64,000 bases of DNA from Adhaeribacter aerolatus (GTDB taxonomy: Bacteria > Bacteroidota > Bacteroidia > Cytophagales > Hymenobacteraceae), in the NCBI RefSeq assembly GCF_007991635.1, contig NZ_BJYS01000001.1, positions 416,626 through 480,625 on the forward strand. Direction: 5' to 3'. The translations under genes and the position numbers were made by a program. The notes under the pieces are model-generated. The model was not told the DNA's origin. It was given only the letters and a program-made list of their open reading frames with translations, and searched no databases. Positions 52,934 to 63,003 of the stretch are shown one piece after another. Each line of letters opens with the position of its first letter. Position 1 is the first letter of the stretch.

Positions 52934-55900
52934 ATGAAAAAAATTCTATTCATAAGCCTTTTTCTGCTAACCGTGTTTTTGCAGGATGCAATGGCACAGT
53001 CCAGGACCGTAACCGGTAGAGTAACCGACCAGAGCAGCAACGAAGGTCTGCCGGGGGTAACTGTATTGGTAAAGGGTACGCAGGTTGGTACGGCCACCGA
53101 TGCTACTGGTAATTACACCATTAATGTTCCTGAAGGAGGTACCACACTTGTTTTTAGTTTTGTCGGTTATACCACAACTGAAAGAGCAATTGGTAATAGC
53201 ACTACTGTAAACGTTCCTTTAGCCACTGATGCCAAACAATTAAGCGAAGTGGTGGTAACCGCGTTAGGTGTGGAAAGAAGCCGCAACTCCTTGCCTTATG
53301 CCGCAACTCAGGTAGGCGGAGAGGAAGTAACCAAAGCCCGTAATCCTAACTTTATTAACTCTTTATCCGGTAAAGTATCCGGGGTAAATATCAAGCAAAA
53401 CAATACGCTTGGTGGCTCTACCAATGTTGTTATCCGGGGTAACAAATCTTTGTATAACAGCAACCAGGCATTATTTGTGGTAGATGGTGTTCCTATCAGT
53501 AATGCTAACACCAACCAGTCTGACCAGTATACTGGCCGTGGTGGTTACGATTACGGTAACGTAGGTGCCGACGTAAACCCGGATGATATTGCTTCGGTAA
53601 CTGTATTAAAGGGTGCTGCGGCTACCGCTCTTTATGGTTCACGGGCATCAAACGGGGTTATCCTGATTACAACCAAAAAAGGCCAGAAAGGCAAGATTAA
53701 TGTTACCCTGAACACCGGTGCCAACATGGGCTTTGTTGACAAAAGCACTTTCCTGAAATACCAGGATCAATACGGCGCCGGCTATGGTCCTTATTACGGC
53801 CCCGACGAAGATGCTTTCTTTAACCAGCGCGATATGAACGGCGACGGTACGCCTGATTTAGTAGTTCCGTTTACCGAAGATGCCTCTTATGGTGGTGCCT
53901 TTGATCCAAGCCTGAATGTTTACCAGTGGAACTCCTTAGATCCGGCTTCTCCTTTATTCCGCCAGGCAACTCCCTGGGTAGCTGCCAAAAATGATCCGAG
54001 CTACTTTTTAAGAAATGCCAACGGATTCAACAATAATATTACCATCGACGGGGGTAATGAGGCTGGTACTTTTAAACTGGGTTATACCAATACCAAAGAC
54101 AAAGGTATCCTGCCAAACAGCGAGATTAATAAGAACATGGTAAACTTTGCCGGTTCATTAAATTTAACCTCTAAGTTGGTGACAAGTGCCAGTGTTAACT
54201 TTACCAAAATTGATGGTTTAGGCCGCTACGGTACTGGTTACGACTCCTGGAACCCGATGCAGCAATTCAGAGAATGGTTCCAGACCAACGTAGATTTGAA
54301 AGAGCAGAAGGACGCTTATTTCCGTAATCGCCAGAATATTACCTGGAATACCAGAAGCGCCACTGATATACGGCCAATCTATTCTGATAATCCTTACTGG
54401 GTACGTTACGAAAATTATCAGAATGATGAGCGTTACCACTACTTCGGTAATGTAATGGCTACTTATAAGTTTACCGATTGGTTTGATGTTATGGGTAGAG
54501 TTACCCTGGATTCTTACGACGAGTTACAGGAAGAAAGAAATGCCATTGGCAGCACCGGTACTCCTTTTTACTCCCGTTATAACCGCACATCCCGCGAAAC
54601 CAACTACGACCTGATTGCCAACTTTAACAAGAACATAACCGAGGACTTCACCTTCAGAGGTTTGGTAGGCAGTAACTTCCGGAGACACATGATTAACTCC
54701 ATTTTTGCGCAAACCAGCGGTGGTTTAGTAGTTCCCCGGATTTATTCTTTGTCTAACTCCATTAACCCCCTTAACCCGCCCATTGAAAACGATCAGCGTT
54801 ACGGGGTAGATGGTTACTTTGCCAGTGCCACTTTTGGTTTTAAGGAAATGGTATTTTTGGATATAACTGGCCGGAGAGATAAATCTTCTACTTTGCCAAA
54901 AGGCAATAACGTATATTATTATCCATCAATAGCCGGCAACTTTGTTTTCTCTGAATTATTTAAAGATACGCCGTGGTTGTCTTACGGTAAAGCCCGCCTT
55001 AACTATGCCGAAGTAGGTAACGATGCTCCTGTTTATTCTGTATTTAATGTTTACGGTAAACAAGATCAGGAAATTAACAGCTCTACCCGGCCAGCAGTAG
55101 GTGGTTTTGGTTCTATTCCGTTATACTCGCTGCCTAATACCCGCAACAATCCTGACCTGAAACCCGAAAGAACCAAAAGTATGGAAGGTGGGGTTGAAAT
55201 GGCCTTCTTTAACAGCCGTTTAGGATTTGATGTAACGCTTTACAAATCAAATACAGTAGATCAGATTATTCCGATTCAGGTTTCGACCACCAGTGGTTAT
55301 AATTTCAGATTCGTAAACTCCGGAGAAGTAGAAAACAAAGGCGTTGAACTTACCGCTTTTGTTACGCCTGTAAAAACCGACGACTTCTCTTGGACCCTGA
55401 ATGCCAACTGGACCCGCAACCGCAACAAAGTACTTTCTTTGGCACCAGGTACTGAGAACTTAGTATTATCTACCTACCAGGGAGGTGTTTCTTCTAATGC
55501 ATCGGTTGGTCAGCCTTTCGGAACCATACGGGGTGGTAGCTTTGTATACGACGACAATGGCAATAAAGTAATTGTTTCTGATCCGGATGATGCCCGTTAC
55601 GGCCTTTACAAAATAGGACCTTCTACCACCGTAATTGCTGATCCAAACCCGAACTGGTTAGGAGGTCTTTCCAATACGGTTACTTATAAAGGTGTTTCTT
55701 TATATTTCTTAGTAGATGTACGCCAGGGAGGAAAACTGTTTAACCTCGATACTTATTATGGTTATGGTACTGGGTTATATCCGGAAACTGCCGGCTTAAA
55801 CGATTTAGGTAATCCATCCAGAAGTCCGGTGGTTGAAAATACTGATGGTACTTATGGACCTACCAGTGGTGGTATAATTTTCCCGGGCGTAAAAGAAGAT

Positions 55901-56239
55901 GGCTCTACTAACGATATCCGAATAGCCAATACAGAGGGGGTTTATGGTTATAACCAGCCGCAGGAAATGCATGTTTACGATGCCAGCTTTGTTAAATTAA
56001 GAGAGGCTTCTTTAACTTATTCTTTACCTGCTACCGTAATGACCAGAATAGCGCCATTTAAAGGTATAGATGTTTCCTTAACCGGCCGTAACTTATGGAT
56101 AATTAAGAAACATGTACCTTATGCCGATCCGGAAGATAACTTAGGTTCTGGTGGTAATGGTAACTACGGAATGGGTTATATGTCTGGTTCTTACCCAACT
56201 ACCCGCAATATTGGTTTTAACTTAAGATTTAGATTTTAA
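52934..56239 (+). CDS. SusC/RagA-family TonB-linked outer membrane protein (locus 2)
   Basis: The 1101-residue TonB-dependent transporter begins MKKILFISLFLLTVFLQDAMA. The CarboxypepD_reg-like domain (VTGRVTDQSSNEGLPGVTVL) and plug follow (EVVVTALGVERSRNSLPYAA, VVIRGNKSLYNS, FVVDGVPIS), then a large barrel ending GFNLRFRF. The plug carries the RSRNSLPYAA variant motif instead of VGYGTQ. The first 66 bases are nearly identical to those of the locus 3 SusC. No STN domain. A SusD-like_2 gene follows after 11 bases. Confidence 0.95.
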   Translation: MKKILFISLFLLTVFLQDAMAQSRTVTGRVTDQSSNEGLPGVTVLVKGTQVGTATDATGNYTINVPEGGTTLVFSFVGYTTTERAIGNSTTVNVPLATDAKQLSEVVVTALGVERSRNSLPYAATQVGGEEVTKARNPNFINSLSGKVSGVNIKQNNTLGGSTNVVIRGNKSLYNSNQALFVVDGVPISNANTNQSDQYTGRGGYDYGNVGADVNPDDIASVTVLKGAAATALYGSRASNGVILITTKKGQKGKINVTLNTGANMGFVDKSTFLKYQDQYGAGYGPYYGPDEDAFFNQRDMNGDGTPDLVVPFTEDASYGGAFDPSLNVYQWNSLDPASPLFRQATPWVAAKNDPSYFLRNANGFNNNITIDGGNEAGTFKLGYTNTKDKGILPNSEINKNMVNFAGSLNLTSKLVTSASVNFTKIDGLGRYGTGYDSWNPMQQFREWFQTNVDLKEQKDAYFRNRQNITWNTRSATDIRPIYSDNPYWVRYENYQNDERYHYFGNVMATYKFTDWFDVMGRVTLDSYDELQEERNAIGSTGTPFYSRYNRTSRETNYDLIANFNKNITEDFTFRGLVGSNFRRHMINSIFAQTSGGLVVPRIYSLSNSINPLNPPIENDQRYGVDGYFASATFGFKEMVFLDITGRRDKSSTLPKGNNVYYYPSIAGNFVFSELFKDTPWLSYGKARLNYAEVGNDAPVYSVFNVYGKQDQEINSSTRPAVGGFGSIPLYSLPNTRNNPDLKPERTKSMEGGVEMAFFNSRLGFDVTLYKSNTVDQIIPIQVSTTSGYNFRFVNSGEVENKGVELTAFVTPVKTDDFSWTLNANWTRNRNKVLSLAPGTENLVLSTYQGGVSSNASVGQPFGTIRGGSFVYDDNGNKVIVSDPDDARYGLYKIGPSTTVIADPNPNWLGGLSNTVTYKGVSLYFLVDVRQGGKLFNLDTYYGYGTGLYPETAGLNDLGNPSRSPVVENTDGTYGPTSGGIIFPGVKEDGSTNDIRIANTEGVYGYNQPQEMHVYDASFVKLREASLTYSLPATVMTRIAPFKGIDVSLTGRNLWIIKKHVPYADPEDNLGSGGNGNYGMGYMSGSYPTTRNIGFNLRFRF

Positions 56240-56250
56240 CTAAACAAAAA

Positions 56251-57702
56251 ATGAAAAGAATACTTTTATTCTGCATCCCGGCGCTACTATTCGCAACATC
56301 GTGTAAAGACCTGGATGAATATGATAACTTGAATCCCAAAGCGGCAACTACTGTTCCGGCGGTAAGTTTGGTAGGCAATGCCCAGCGGGTATTGGCCAAT
56401 ACTATAAACACCCCCGACTATAACATAAACCCTTTCCGGTTTTATGTGCAGCACTGGGCAGCTACTACCTACCCCGATGAAAGCCAGTTTATTATTCAAA
56501 CCAGGTCTATCAACCGCTTTTTCTGGGATCCTTTATACCGCGATGTATTAAGTGACCTGAATGAAGGAAAAAAAATTATTACAGAAGATGCTTTCAGCAC
56601 CATTGCGGACCCAGCCACCAGAGAGAAAGTTAAAAATAACCAACTGGCATCTGTTGAAGTGCTGGAAGTTTATGCCTGGTCGGTACTGGTAAACACTTTT
56701 GGTGATATTCCTTATTCTGAAGCCCTGAATGCGGAAAATGTGCTACCAAAATTCGACGATGATGCAGCCATTTATAGTGACCTGGTTACCCGCCTGGATA
56801 AAGCAATTGGTATGTTTGATGTGTCTGCTGCCGGTTTAGGCACTGGTGATTTATACTACGCCGGTAAAGTAGAGAACTGGGTAAAATTTGCCAACTCGCT
56901 TAAGTTACGCCTGGCCTTAACGCTGGCCGACGTAGATGCAGCCAAAGCAAAAACAATGGCCGAGGCAGCAGCGCCCAAAGTATTTACTTCAAATGCTGAT
57001 AATGCCAAAATAACTTACCTGTCTGCTTTGCCTAACCGCAACCAGCTTTACGAATCGTTGGTACAAAGCGGCCGGGCCGACTTTGTGGGTGCGAGCACTT
57101 TAATTGATAAAATGATTGCCACCGGCGACCCCAGATTAAATGAGTATTTTAAACCAGTAGGAACAACTTCTACTTTTAAAGGCGGAACCCCAGGCGCTCC
57201 AAACAGCTACGAAAACAGCTCAGCTCCGGGAACTATGCTGGAGAATCCTACGCTGCCGGGTATGTTGCTAACCTATTCTGAGGTTGAATTCCTGTTAGCA
57301 GAAGCCGTTGAAAGAGGATTTAACGTTGGCGGTACTGCTATTGCGCATTACAATGCCGGTGTTACGGCCTCTATTCTGGAGTGGGGCGGAACGGAAGCGG
57401 AAGCAACTGCTTATTTATTAAAACCTGGCGTAAATTATCTTACTGCTCCGGGTAATTATAAGCAGAAAATTGGTACGCAGAAATGGATAGCGCTGTATAA
57501 TATGCCTACTCAAGCCTGGACTGAATGGAGAAGACTGGATGCGCCTAACCTGGAAAAACCAGCCGCTGCCATATCCGCTATTCCGCTTCGCTTACCATAC
57601 CCCACTACCGAAGCTAACCTGAATACCACTAATTATGATGCGGCTGCCGCCGCTATTGGAGGTGATGTGGTTACTTCTAAAGTATTCTGGGATAAATTTT
57701 AG
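56251..57702 (+). CDS. SusD/RagB-family lipoprotein, SusD-like_2 type (locus 2)
   Basis: The 483-residue lipoprotein has the signal and lipobox LLFATSC (Cys19-20 region). The mature N-terminus DLDEYDNLNPKAATTVPAVSLVG and the motif YVQHWAATTYPDE fit the SusD-like_2 (PF12771-type) branch. Later landmarks are NTFGDIPYSEALN, WVKFANSLKLRLA and TYSEVEFLLAEAV. It should be exported to the cell surface with SusC locus 2. A terminator follows at 57763. Confidence 0.93.
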   Translation: MKRILLFCIPALLFATSCKDLDEYDNLNPKAATTVPAVSLVGNAQRVLANTINTPDYNINPFRFYVQHWAATTYPDESQFIIQTRSINRFFWDPLYRDVLSDLNEGKKIITEDAFSTIADPATREKVKNNQLASVEVLEVYAWSVLVNTFGDIPYSEALNAENVLPKFDDDAAIYSDLVTRLDKAIGMFDVSAAGLGTGDLYYAGKVENWVKFANSLKLRLALTLADVDAAKAKTMAEAAAPKVFTSNADNAKITYLSALPNRNQLYESLVQSGRADFVGASTLIDKMIATGDPRLNEYFKPVGTTSTFKGGTPGAPNSYENSSAPGTMLENPTLPGMLLTYSEVEFLLAEAVERGFNVGGTAIAHYNAGVTASILEWGGTEAEATAYLLKPGVNYLTAPGNYKQKIGTQKWIALYNMPTQAWTEWRRLDAPNLEKPAAAISAIPLRLPYPTTEANLNTTNYDAAAAAIGGDVVTSKVFWDKF

Positions 57703-57762
57703 CCGCGTAGTTCCTGACCTAGGTACTATCCGGCTCTTTTCCGGGTAGTAAATACAAAATTT

Positions 57763-57800
57763 AAAAAGCGTTAACCGATATAACTGGTTAACGCTTTTAT
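57763..57800 (+). terminator. Terminator after SusC/SusD locus 2
   Basis: AAAAGCGTTAACC and GGTTAACGCTTTT are perfect 13-bp arms with a 9-base loop. It starts about 60 bases after the stop. Confidence 0.88.
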
Positions 57801-58265
57801 ATTACTGCTAAACTTAAACTTCTGTTAATTTAAATCTTAATATATTAAGTTAAAAACAGTTAATAGTTTGCTTTCCGCAATGCCATAGCTCGCTATATTA
57901 TTTTACAAAGCTAAATTTAGTAGGGTTTGGGTAATAAGCTGAATAAATATTACCAGAAAGAAGCAAAGGTCTAACCTTAAAATTTACAGCTACCCACCCC
58001 CTCAAACTTTTTCTCGTTCCGGATACGCTAATTGCCAATATATTAAAATATTTAAATTTTGATTACCTAAACGGACCAACGGCAAAAAAACGATAAATGT
58101 TTACAACTTATTCTTAAAATTTAGCAGTTCATTCGCAGTAATATACATTTCACCGCAACATATTATTTCTATTTGGATTAATTATATTAATTTTACTATA
58201 ATATATCTACGGCTTTACATACATTAAATTCCTACAACCTTCTTTTTCCACTTAATTTTAATAAA
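57801..58265. other. AT-rich spacer upstream of SusC locus 3
   Basis: About 465 bases without a gene. No sigma-consensus -7 box or leader ORF was recognised, although a promoter for locus 3 is expected here. Confidence 0.45.
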
Positions 58266-61200
58266 ATGAGAAAAATTCTATTCATAAGCCTTTTTCTGCT
58301 AACCGTGTTTTTGCAGGAAGCATTGGCACAGAACAGGACAATAACCGGAAGAGTAACCGATGCCAGCAACAATGAGGGCCTTCCGGGAGTAACGGTTTTA
58401 GTAAAGGGGACCCAAATAGGAGCAACCACTAATGTTACCGGCGATTACAGTATTTCTGTTCCGGCAGGAAGCACTGCTTTGGTATTTAGTTTTGTTGGCT
58501 ACACAAGCGCAGAAAGAGCGATTGGTAATGCAACAACTATTAATTTAGCCATGCAGGTAGATGCAAAACAATTAGGCGAAGTAGTAGTAACCGCATTGGG
58601 TATTACCAGAGAAAAAAGAGATCTGGGATACGCAGCTACTTCTGTTACGGAAGAGGTGGTGACCCGGGCTAATCCGGTTAACGTGGCTACTGGCTTACAA
58701 GGTAAAGTAGCCGGTCTGAACGTTATGACCACCAACAGTGGTGTATTCGAGAATGTTCGGATAAATTTGCGCGGTATCCGTTCCATTACTGGTAACAACA
58801 ACCCCCTGTTAGTAATTGATGGTGTTCAGTCTGATCTTAATTACTTATCGTCTATTAACCCGAACGACATTGAAAACGTGTCGGTTCTGAAAGGTGCTTC
58901 GGCGGCGGCTATTTACGGTCCGGATGCCAGAAATGGGGTTATTGTGGTTACAACTAAAAAAGGGGCTGCTAATGATAACCCGGTTGTTACGCTAAGCAAT
59001 TCTACCCAATTTCAGCAAGTATCGTTCTTCCCTAAATTTCAGACGCAATTTGGCAGTGGCGGCTACGGCGTTTACACGGCTTATGAGAACTGGTCCTGGG
59101 GACCAGCTTTCGACGGTTCTGAAGTACCGATAGGCAAAGTGTTGCCCGATGGCACCACGCAAATGGTAAAGTATAGCCCAAGAAACGACCGGAAAGAATT
59201 CTTTAATACGGGGGTAGTGATGCAAAACGATGTATCCTTGGCTGCCAAAGACTTTTATATAAGCCTGCAGGATGCCAATATTAAAGGTGTTGTGCCCGAT
59301 GATAAAAACCGTAGAACCGGCATTAGATTAAATACCGGCCGAGAATACGGCAAATTCAAAGTTGGTCTGAATACAAATTACATTCAGCAGAACTATAATG
59401 TTTACAATGCTGAGCTGCAGGATGAGCACTTCACAAAATTAAACACAGGTTCCAACGAGGGTTTAATGAACCTTATCTTTAACACGCCGGCTCATATTCC
59501 GCTTACCTCTTACAAAGACTTTCGGAACAACCCTTATGCCCAATTTAACAACTATTTTAACGATTACGGTTTAAACCCTTACTGGGCAATTGATAACTGG
59601 CGCCTGAATGGTAAAAGAGAGGATATACTCACCAACCTGGACTTAAACTTTAAAGCAACAGACTGGCTAAGTTTTACTTACCGGGCAGGTCTGATTGCCA
59701 GGTTTATCAACGAAAGGGGTACCTCAGCCGGTGAAACCCCAAATGAATATGGTTTAGGAAGATCATTCGATATTATAACCGGCTCAGTAGAAGAAAGATC
59801 TTACAGAAATACCCGTTTATCTTCTGAAGCATTTGCTAATTTTAATAAGCAAATAACCAAGGACATCAGAGTTACCGGTATTCTGGGTACTTACGTGCGG
59901 CAGGATGATGCTAGGGATACCGAAGTAGGGGCAGGTACTTTAGTTGTTCCGGAATTATTCAACATATCGAACTTAGCTGGGCAGCTATCCGGTACATCAC
60001 CCCAATCCCGCGCCAGGTTATTCTCGGTATATGCGAGTGCCGGCTTTAACTACAAAGGCTGGGCAAATTTAGAACTAACCGGCCGGCAAGACAGAACTTC
60101 AGTATTAAATATGAATAATAATTCTTACTTCTACCCGGGGGTTAGTGCTTCGTTAGTAGTAAGTGACCTTGTTGGCATACTGAGAGACAACAGTACTGTT
60201 TCTTTTGTTAAGTTAAGAGGCTCCTGGAATAAAACAGCCAATGCTGATATTGCACCATACTCTTTAGCCGGAACCTTCAAGCAGATGTATGGCTTCCCTT
60301 ACGGTAACCTGGCCGGCTTTACCGCTAACAATACCACTTACGATGCCAATTTAAATCCGGAGTTTATCCGGAGCGTTGAATTCGGGATCGAAACAGGGTT
60401 CCTGAACAACCGCCTGAGCGTGGAAGCAACCTATTATAACCAGGATAACACCGACCAGATTATTCCGATTAGAGTTTCTGAAGCTACTGGTTTTGGTTTT
60501 GCTAACGTTAACGCCGCTTCCTTCGTGAATAAAGGCGTTGAACTGGAAGCCCGCTTAACGCCTTTGGTAAACCTTGGCGGCGTTAATATTAACTTTAATG
60601 CGAATGCTACTTACAGCGATTCTGAAATTAAGAGCATTTTTGAAGATTTAGATCAGATAGCCATAGGTGGCTACACCATTGCCTCCAACTACGCTATTGT
60701 TGGCCAGCCTGCCTTTATTCTGCAAGCGAATGATTACCTGCGGGATGACCAGGGCAGAATTATTGTTGACAAATATTCTGGCTACCCCACAGAAGACCCT
60801 ACCTTAAAACCTTTTGGACGAACACTCCCCAAATGGATTGTTGGCTTAAACCCATCTGTAAACTGGAAAGGTTTGAACCTGTCTGTATTGGCTGAATATA
60901 AAGGCGGCCACGTTGCTTACCACGGCATCGGGCCAGGTATGGCCTGGACCGGGGTTTCGGCCGCTACTGCCCGTAACAACCGGGAAAGATTTGTAATCCC
61001 TAATTCTGTTATCGAAAATGAAGATGGCAGCTTTACCCCGAATACCAATATAGCTATTACCAACCCTAACGATTTTTACATAGGTGTTTACAGAGATGTG
61101 TTCTCCAACTTTGTTACAAGTGCTGCCTCCTGGAGATTACGTGAAGTAGCATTAAGCTATACGCTACCGGCTAGTATTCTTGCCAGGCAGAAAGTAATCA

Positions 61201-61412
61201 AAGGTATTTCGGTGGCCGTTACTGGCAGAAACCTGGCTTTATGGTTGCCCAAAACAAATGAATTCAGCGATCCTGATTTCAGCAGTTTTGGTGCCGCCCA
61301 GCCTGGTGTATCCGCTTCAACCGCTTATTCTTCTAATACCTTTGGTATAACAAGTTCGCAAATAAACCCTCCGGTACGTATTTTCGGTGGCAACGTAACG
61401 CTTACTTTTTAA
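58266..61412 (+). CDS. SusC/RagA-family TonB-linked outer membrane protein (locus 3)
   Basis: The 1048-residue transporter begins MRKILFISLFLLTVFLQEALA, with 5' DNA nearly identical to the locus 2 SusC for the first 66 bases. The CarboxypepD_reg-like domain (ITGRVTDASNNEGLPGVTVL) and plug (EVVVTALGITREKRDLGYAA, INLRGIRSITGNN, LVIDGVQSD) precede the barrel, which ends RIFGGNVTLTF. Its partner gene follows after 27 bases. No STN domain is present. Confidence 0.95.
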   Translation: MRKILFISLFLLTVFLQEALAQNRTITGRVTDASNNEGLPGVTVLVKGTQIGATTNVTGDYSISVPAGSTALVFSFVGYTSAERAIGNATTINLAMQVDAKQLGEVVVTALGITREKRDLGYAATSVTEEVVTRANPVNVATGLQGKVAGLNVMTTNSGVFENVRINLRGIRSITGNNNPLLVIDGVQSDLNYLSSINPNDIENVSVLKGASAAAIYGPDARNGVIVVTTKKGAANDNPVVTLSNSTQFQQVSFFPKFQTQFGSGGYGVYTAYENWSWGPAFDGSEVPIGKVLPDGTTQMVKYSPRNDRKEFFNTGVVMQNDVSLAAKDFYISLQDANIKGVVPDDKNRRTGIRLNTGREYGKFKVGLNTNYIQQNYNVYNAELQDEHFTKLNTGSNEGLMNLIFNTPAHIPLTSYKDFRNNPYAQFNNYFNDYGLNPYWAIDNWRLNGKREDILTNLDLNFKATDWLSFTYRAGLIARFINERGTSAGETPNEYGLGRSFDIITGSVEERSYRNTRLSSEAFANFNKQITKDIRVTGILGTYVRQDDARDTEVGAGTLVVPELFNISNLAGQLSGTSPQSRARLFSVYASAGFNYKGWANLELTGRQDRTSVLNMNNNSYFYPGVSASLVVSDLVGILRDNSTVSFVKLRGSWNKTANADIAPYSLAGTFKQMYGFPYGNLAGFTANNTTYDANLNPEFIRSVEFGIETGFLNNRLSVEATYYNQDNTDQIIPIRVSEATGFGFANVNAASFVNKGVELEARLTPLVNLGGVNINFNANATYSDSEIKSIFEDLDQIAIGGYTIASNYAIVGQPAFILQANDYLRDDQGRIIVDKYSGYPTEDPTLKPFGRTLPKWIVGLNPSVNWKGLNLSVLAEYKGGHVAYHGIGPGMAWTGVSAATARNNRERFVIPNSVIENEDGSFTPNTNIAITNPNDFYIGVYRDVFSNFVTSAASWRLREVALSYTLPASILARQKVIKGISVAVTGRNLALWLPKTNEFSDPDFSSFGAAQPGVSASTAYSSNTFGITSSQINPPVRIFGGNVTLTF

Positions 61413-61439
61413 TAGTACAAAATTTAAGTTTTATAAAAA

Positions 61440-62981
61440 ATGAAGAAACACATATATGCTGTTTTTGCCCTGTTTATGCTTTTAACAGCAGCAGGTTGCC
61501 AAGACGATTTTTTTGATATTAATGATAACCCCAATGCGCCAACAGAAGAATCGATAACACCCCAGCTGTTACTACCGTTAACGTTGCATGTAACAGCCGC
61601 CAGAATGGCTACTGAATACGATTTTGTAGGCCACTGGATGGGATATTGGTCTCGTTCCGGATCTTATGGTACCAGCCTGCCCTTAGAAAACTATAATATT
61701 ACTTCTTCTTACCAGGCAACCCAGTGGAATAATGCCTCTACATCTGATCAGATTAATTTAACAGGCTGGTACAATAACCTGGCTGATATTGACCTGATGG
61801 AGCGGAAAGCGGCTGCCTCTGGTCAGACGTTTTACCAGGGTATGGCTAAGGTTTTAAAGTCTATCGGCTTTATGTATCTGGTAGACCAGTATAACAATGT
61901 ACCTTATTCCGAAGCATTTAATTTATCGGAACATATATTACCAGGTTACGACAAAGGCGAGGATATTTATGACAGCCTTTTAGTTGAATTGGATCAGGCA
62001 GCTACCCTTTTTGCTTCTGCCGATGTGTTAGCGAATCCGGGTATTGAGGACGCTGATATTATGTTTCACGGGGATGCCAAAATGTGGAGAAAACTGGCCA
62101 ATACCCAGCGTTTAAAGCTACTAATTCATCAGTCGGAGGTAATTAGCCCAGCGGAAGTACAGGCCGTAATAACCAGAATTAATGCCGACGGCAGTGGTTT
62201 CCTGATGAGTGGCGAAACAGCTTCTGTACAACCGGGCTACAATCAATCTGCTGGTCAGCAAAACCCTTACTGGAATGCTTTTAAGCAAACGCCCCAAGGC
62301 GGTGTAGCCGATGACTTTAACCGGGCTAATAATTATATTTTAAATAAGCTAAGAAGTAATGGCGATATTCGTTACCAGTACTATTTTAGCCAGGCAAACA
62401 CCCCAGTCGGTGGCAATTTATACTATGGTTATAATTTTGGTGAAATACTACCTAATAATGACCCTTATCAGGCTGTAAACTCCTCCAATGTAGCAGGTCC
62501 TGGCTTGGCTAAAAGCCCTTCGCAACCACAATGGCTTTTTACATCGGTGGAAAGCTTGTTCTTACAAGCGGAAGCGATTCAGAGAGGTTGGATACCCGGC
62601 AATCCAAAAGAAGCCTTCCAGAATGCAGTTAGAGAATCGTTTACATGGCTAGGTGTAACCAATGCAACAGCTACCGTCAATACTTACTTAGCCCAGGATA
62701 ATCCGTTGGTTAACTACGATGCCGCAACCGATAAAGTAAGATTCATTGTTATGCAAAAATATTTGTCGTTAGTAGGCATTAATAACTTTGAAGCTTGGGT
62801 TGATTACCGGAGATTGGGTGTACCAACCGACCTGCCATTATCGTTAAATCCGGGTAGAGCTGGCCGAGGAGTACCTAAGCGCCTGGCGTATCCGCAAAGC
62901 GAGTATAGCTATAATGCGGCCAATGTAGAAGCACAAGGTGAAATTAACCCGCAAACGTCAGCTGTTTTTTGGGATAAATAA
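61440..62981 (+). CDS. SusD/RagB-family lipoprotein, SusD-like_2 type (locus 3)
   Basis: The 513-residue lipoprotein has MKKHIYAVFALFMLLTAAGC with the lipidated Cys at residue 20. Its SusD-like_2 landmarks are DINDNPNAPTEESITPQLLLPLTLH, VGHWMGYWSRSGSYG, VDQYNNVPYSEAFN and WRKLANTQRLKLLIHQ. It is the partner of SusC locus 3, followed 22 bases later by a DUF1735-type lipoprotein. Ligand unknown. Confidence 0.94.
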   Translation: MKKHIYAVFALFMLLTAAGCQDDFFDINDNPNAPTEESITPQLLLPLTLHVTAARMATEYDFVGHWMGYWSRSGSYGTSLPLENYNITSSYQATQWNNASTSDQINLTGWYNNLADIDLMERKAAASGQTFYQGMAKVLKSIGFMYLVDQYNNVPYSEAFNLSEHILPGYDKGEDIYDSLLVELDQAATLFASADVLANPGIEDADIMFHGDAKMWRKLANTQRLKLLIHQSEVISPAEVQAVITRINADGSGFLMSGETASVQPGYNQSAGQQNPYWNAFKQTPQGGVADDFNRANNYILNKLRSNGDIRYQYYFSQANTPVGGNLYYGYNFGEILPNNDPYQAVNSSNVAGPGLAKSPSQPQWLFTSVESLFLQAEAIQRGWIPGNPKEAFQNAVRESFTWLGVTNATATVNTYLAQDNPLVNYDAATDKVRFIVMQKYLSLVGINNFEAWVDYRRLGVPTDLPLSLNPGRAGRGVPKRLAYPQSEYSYNAANVEAQGEINPQTSAVFWDK

Positions 62982-63003
62982 TTTTATTAATTAAGAAGAA
63001 GAG

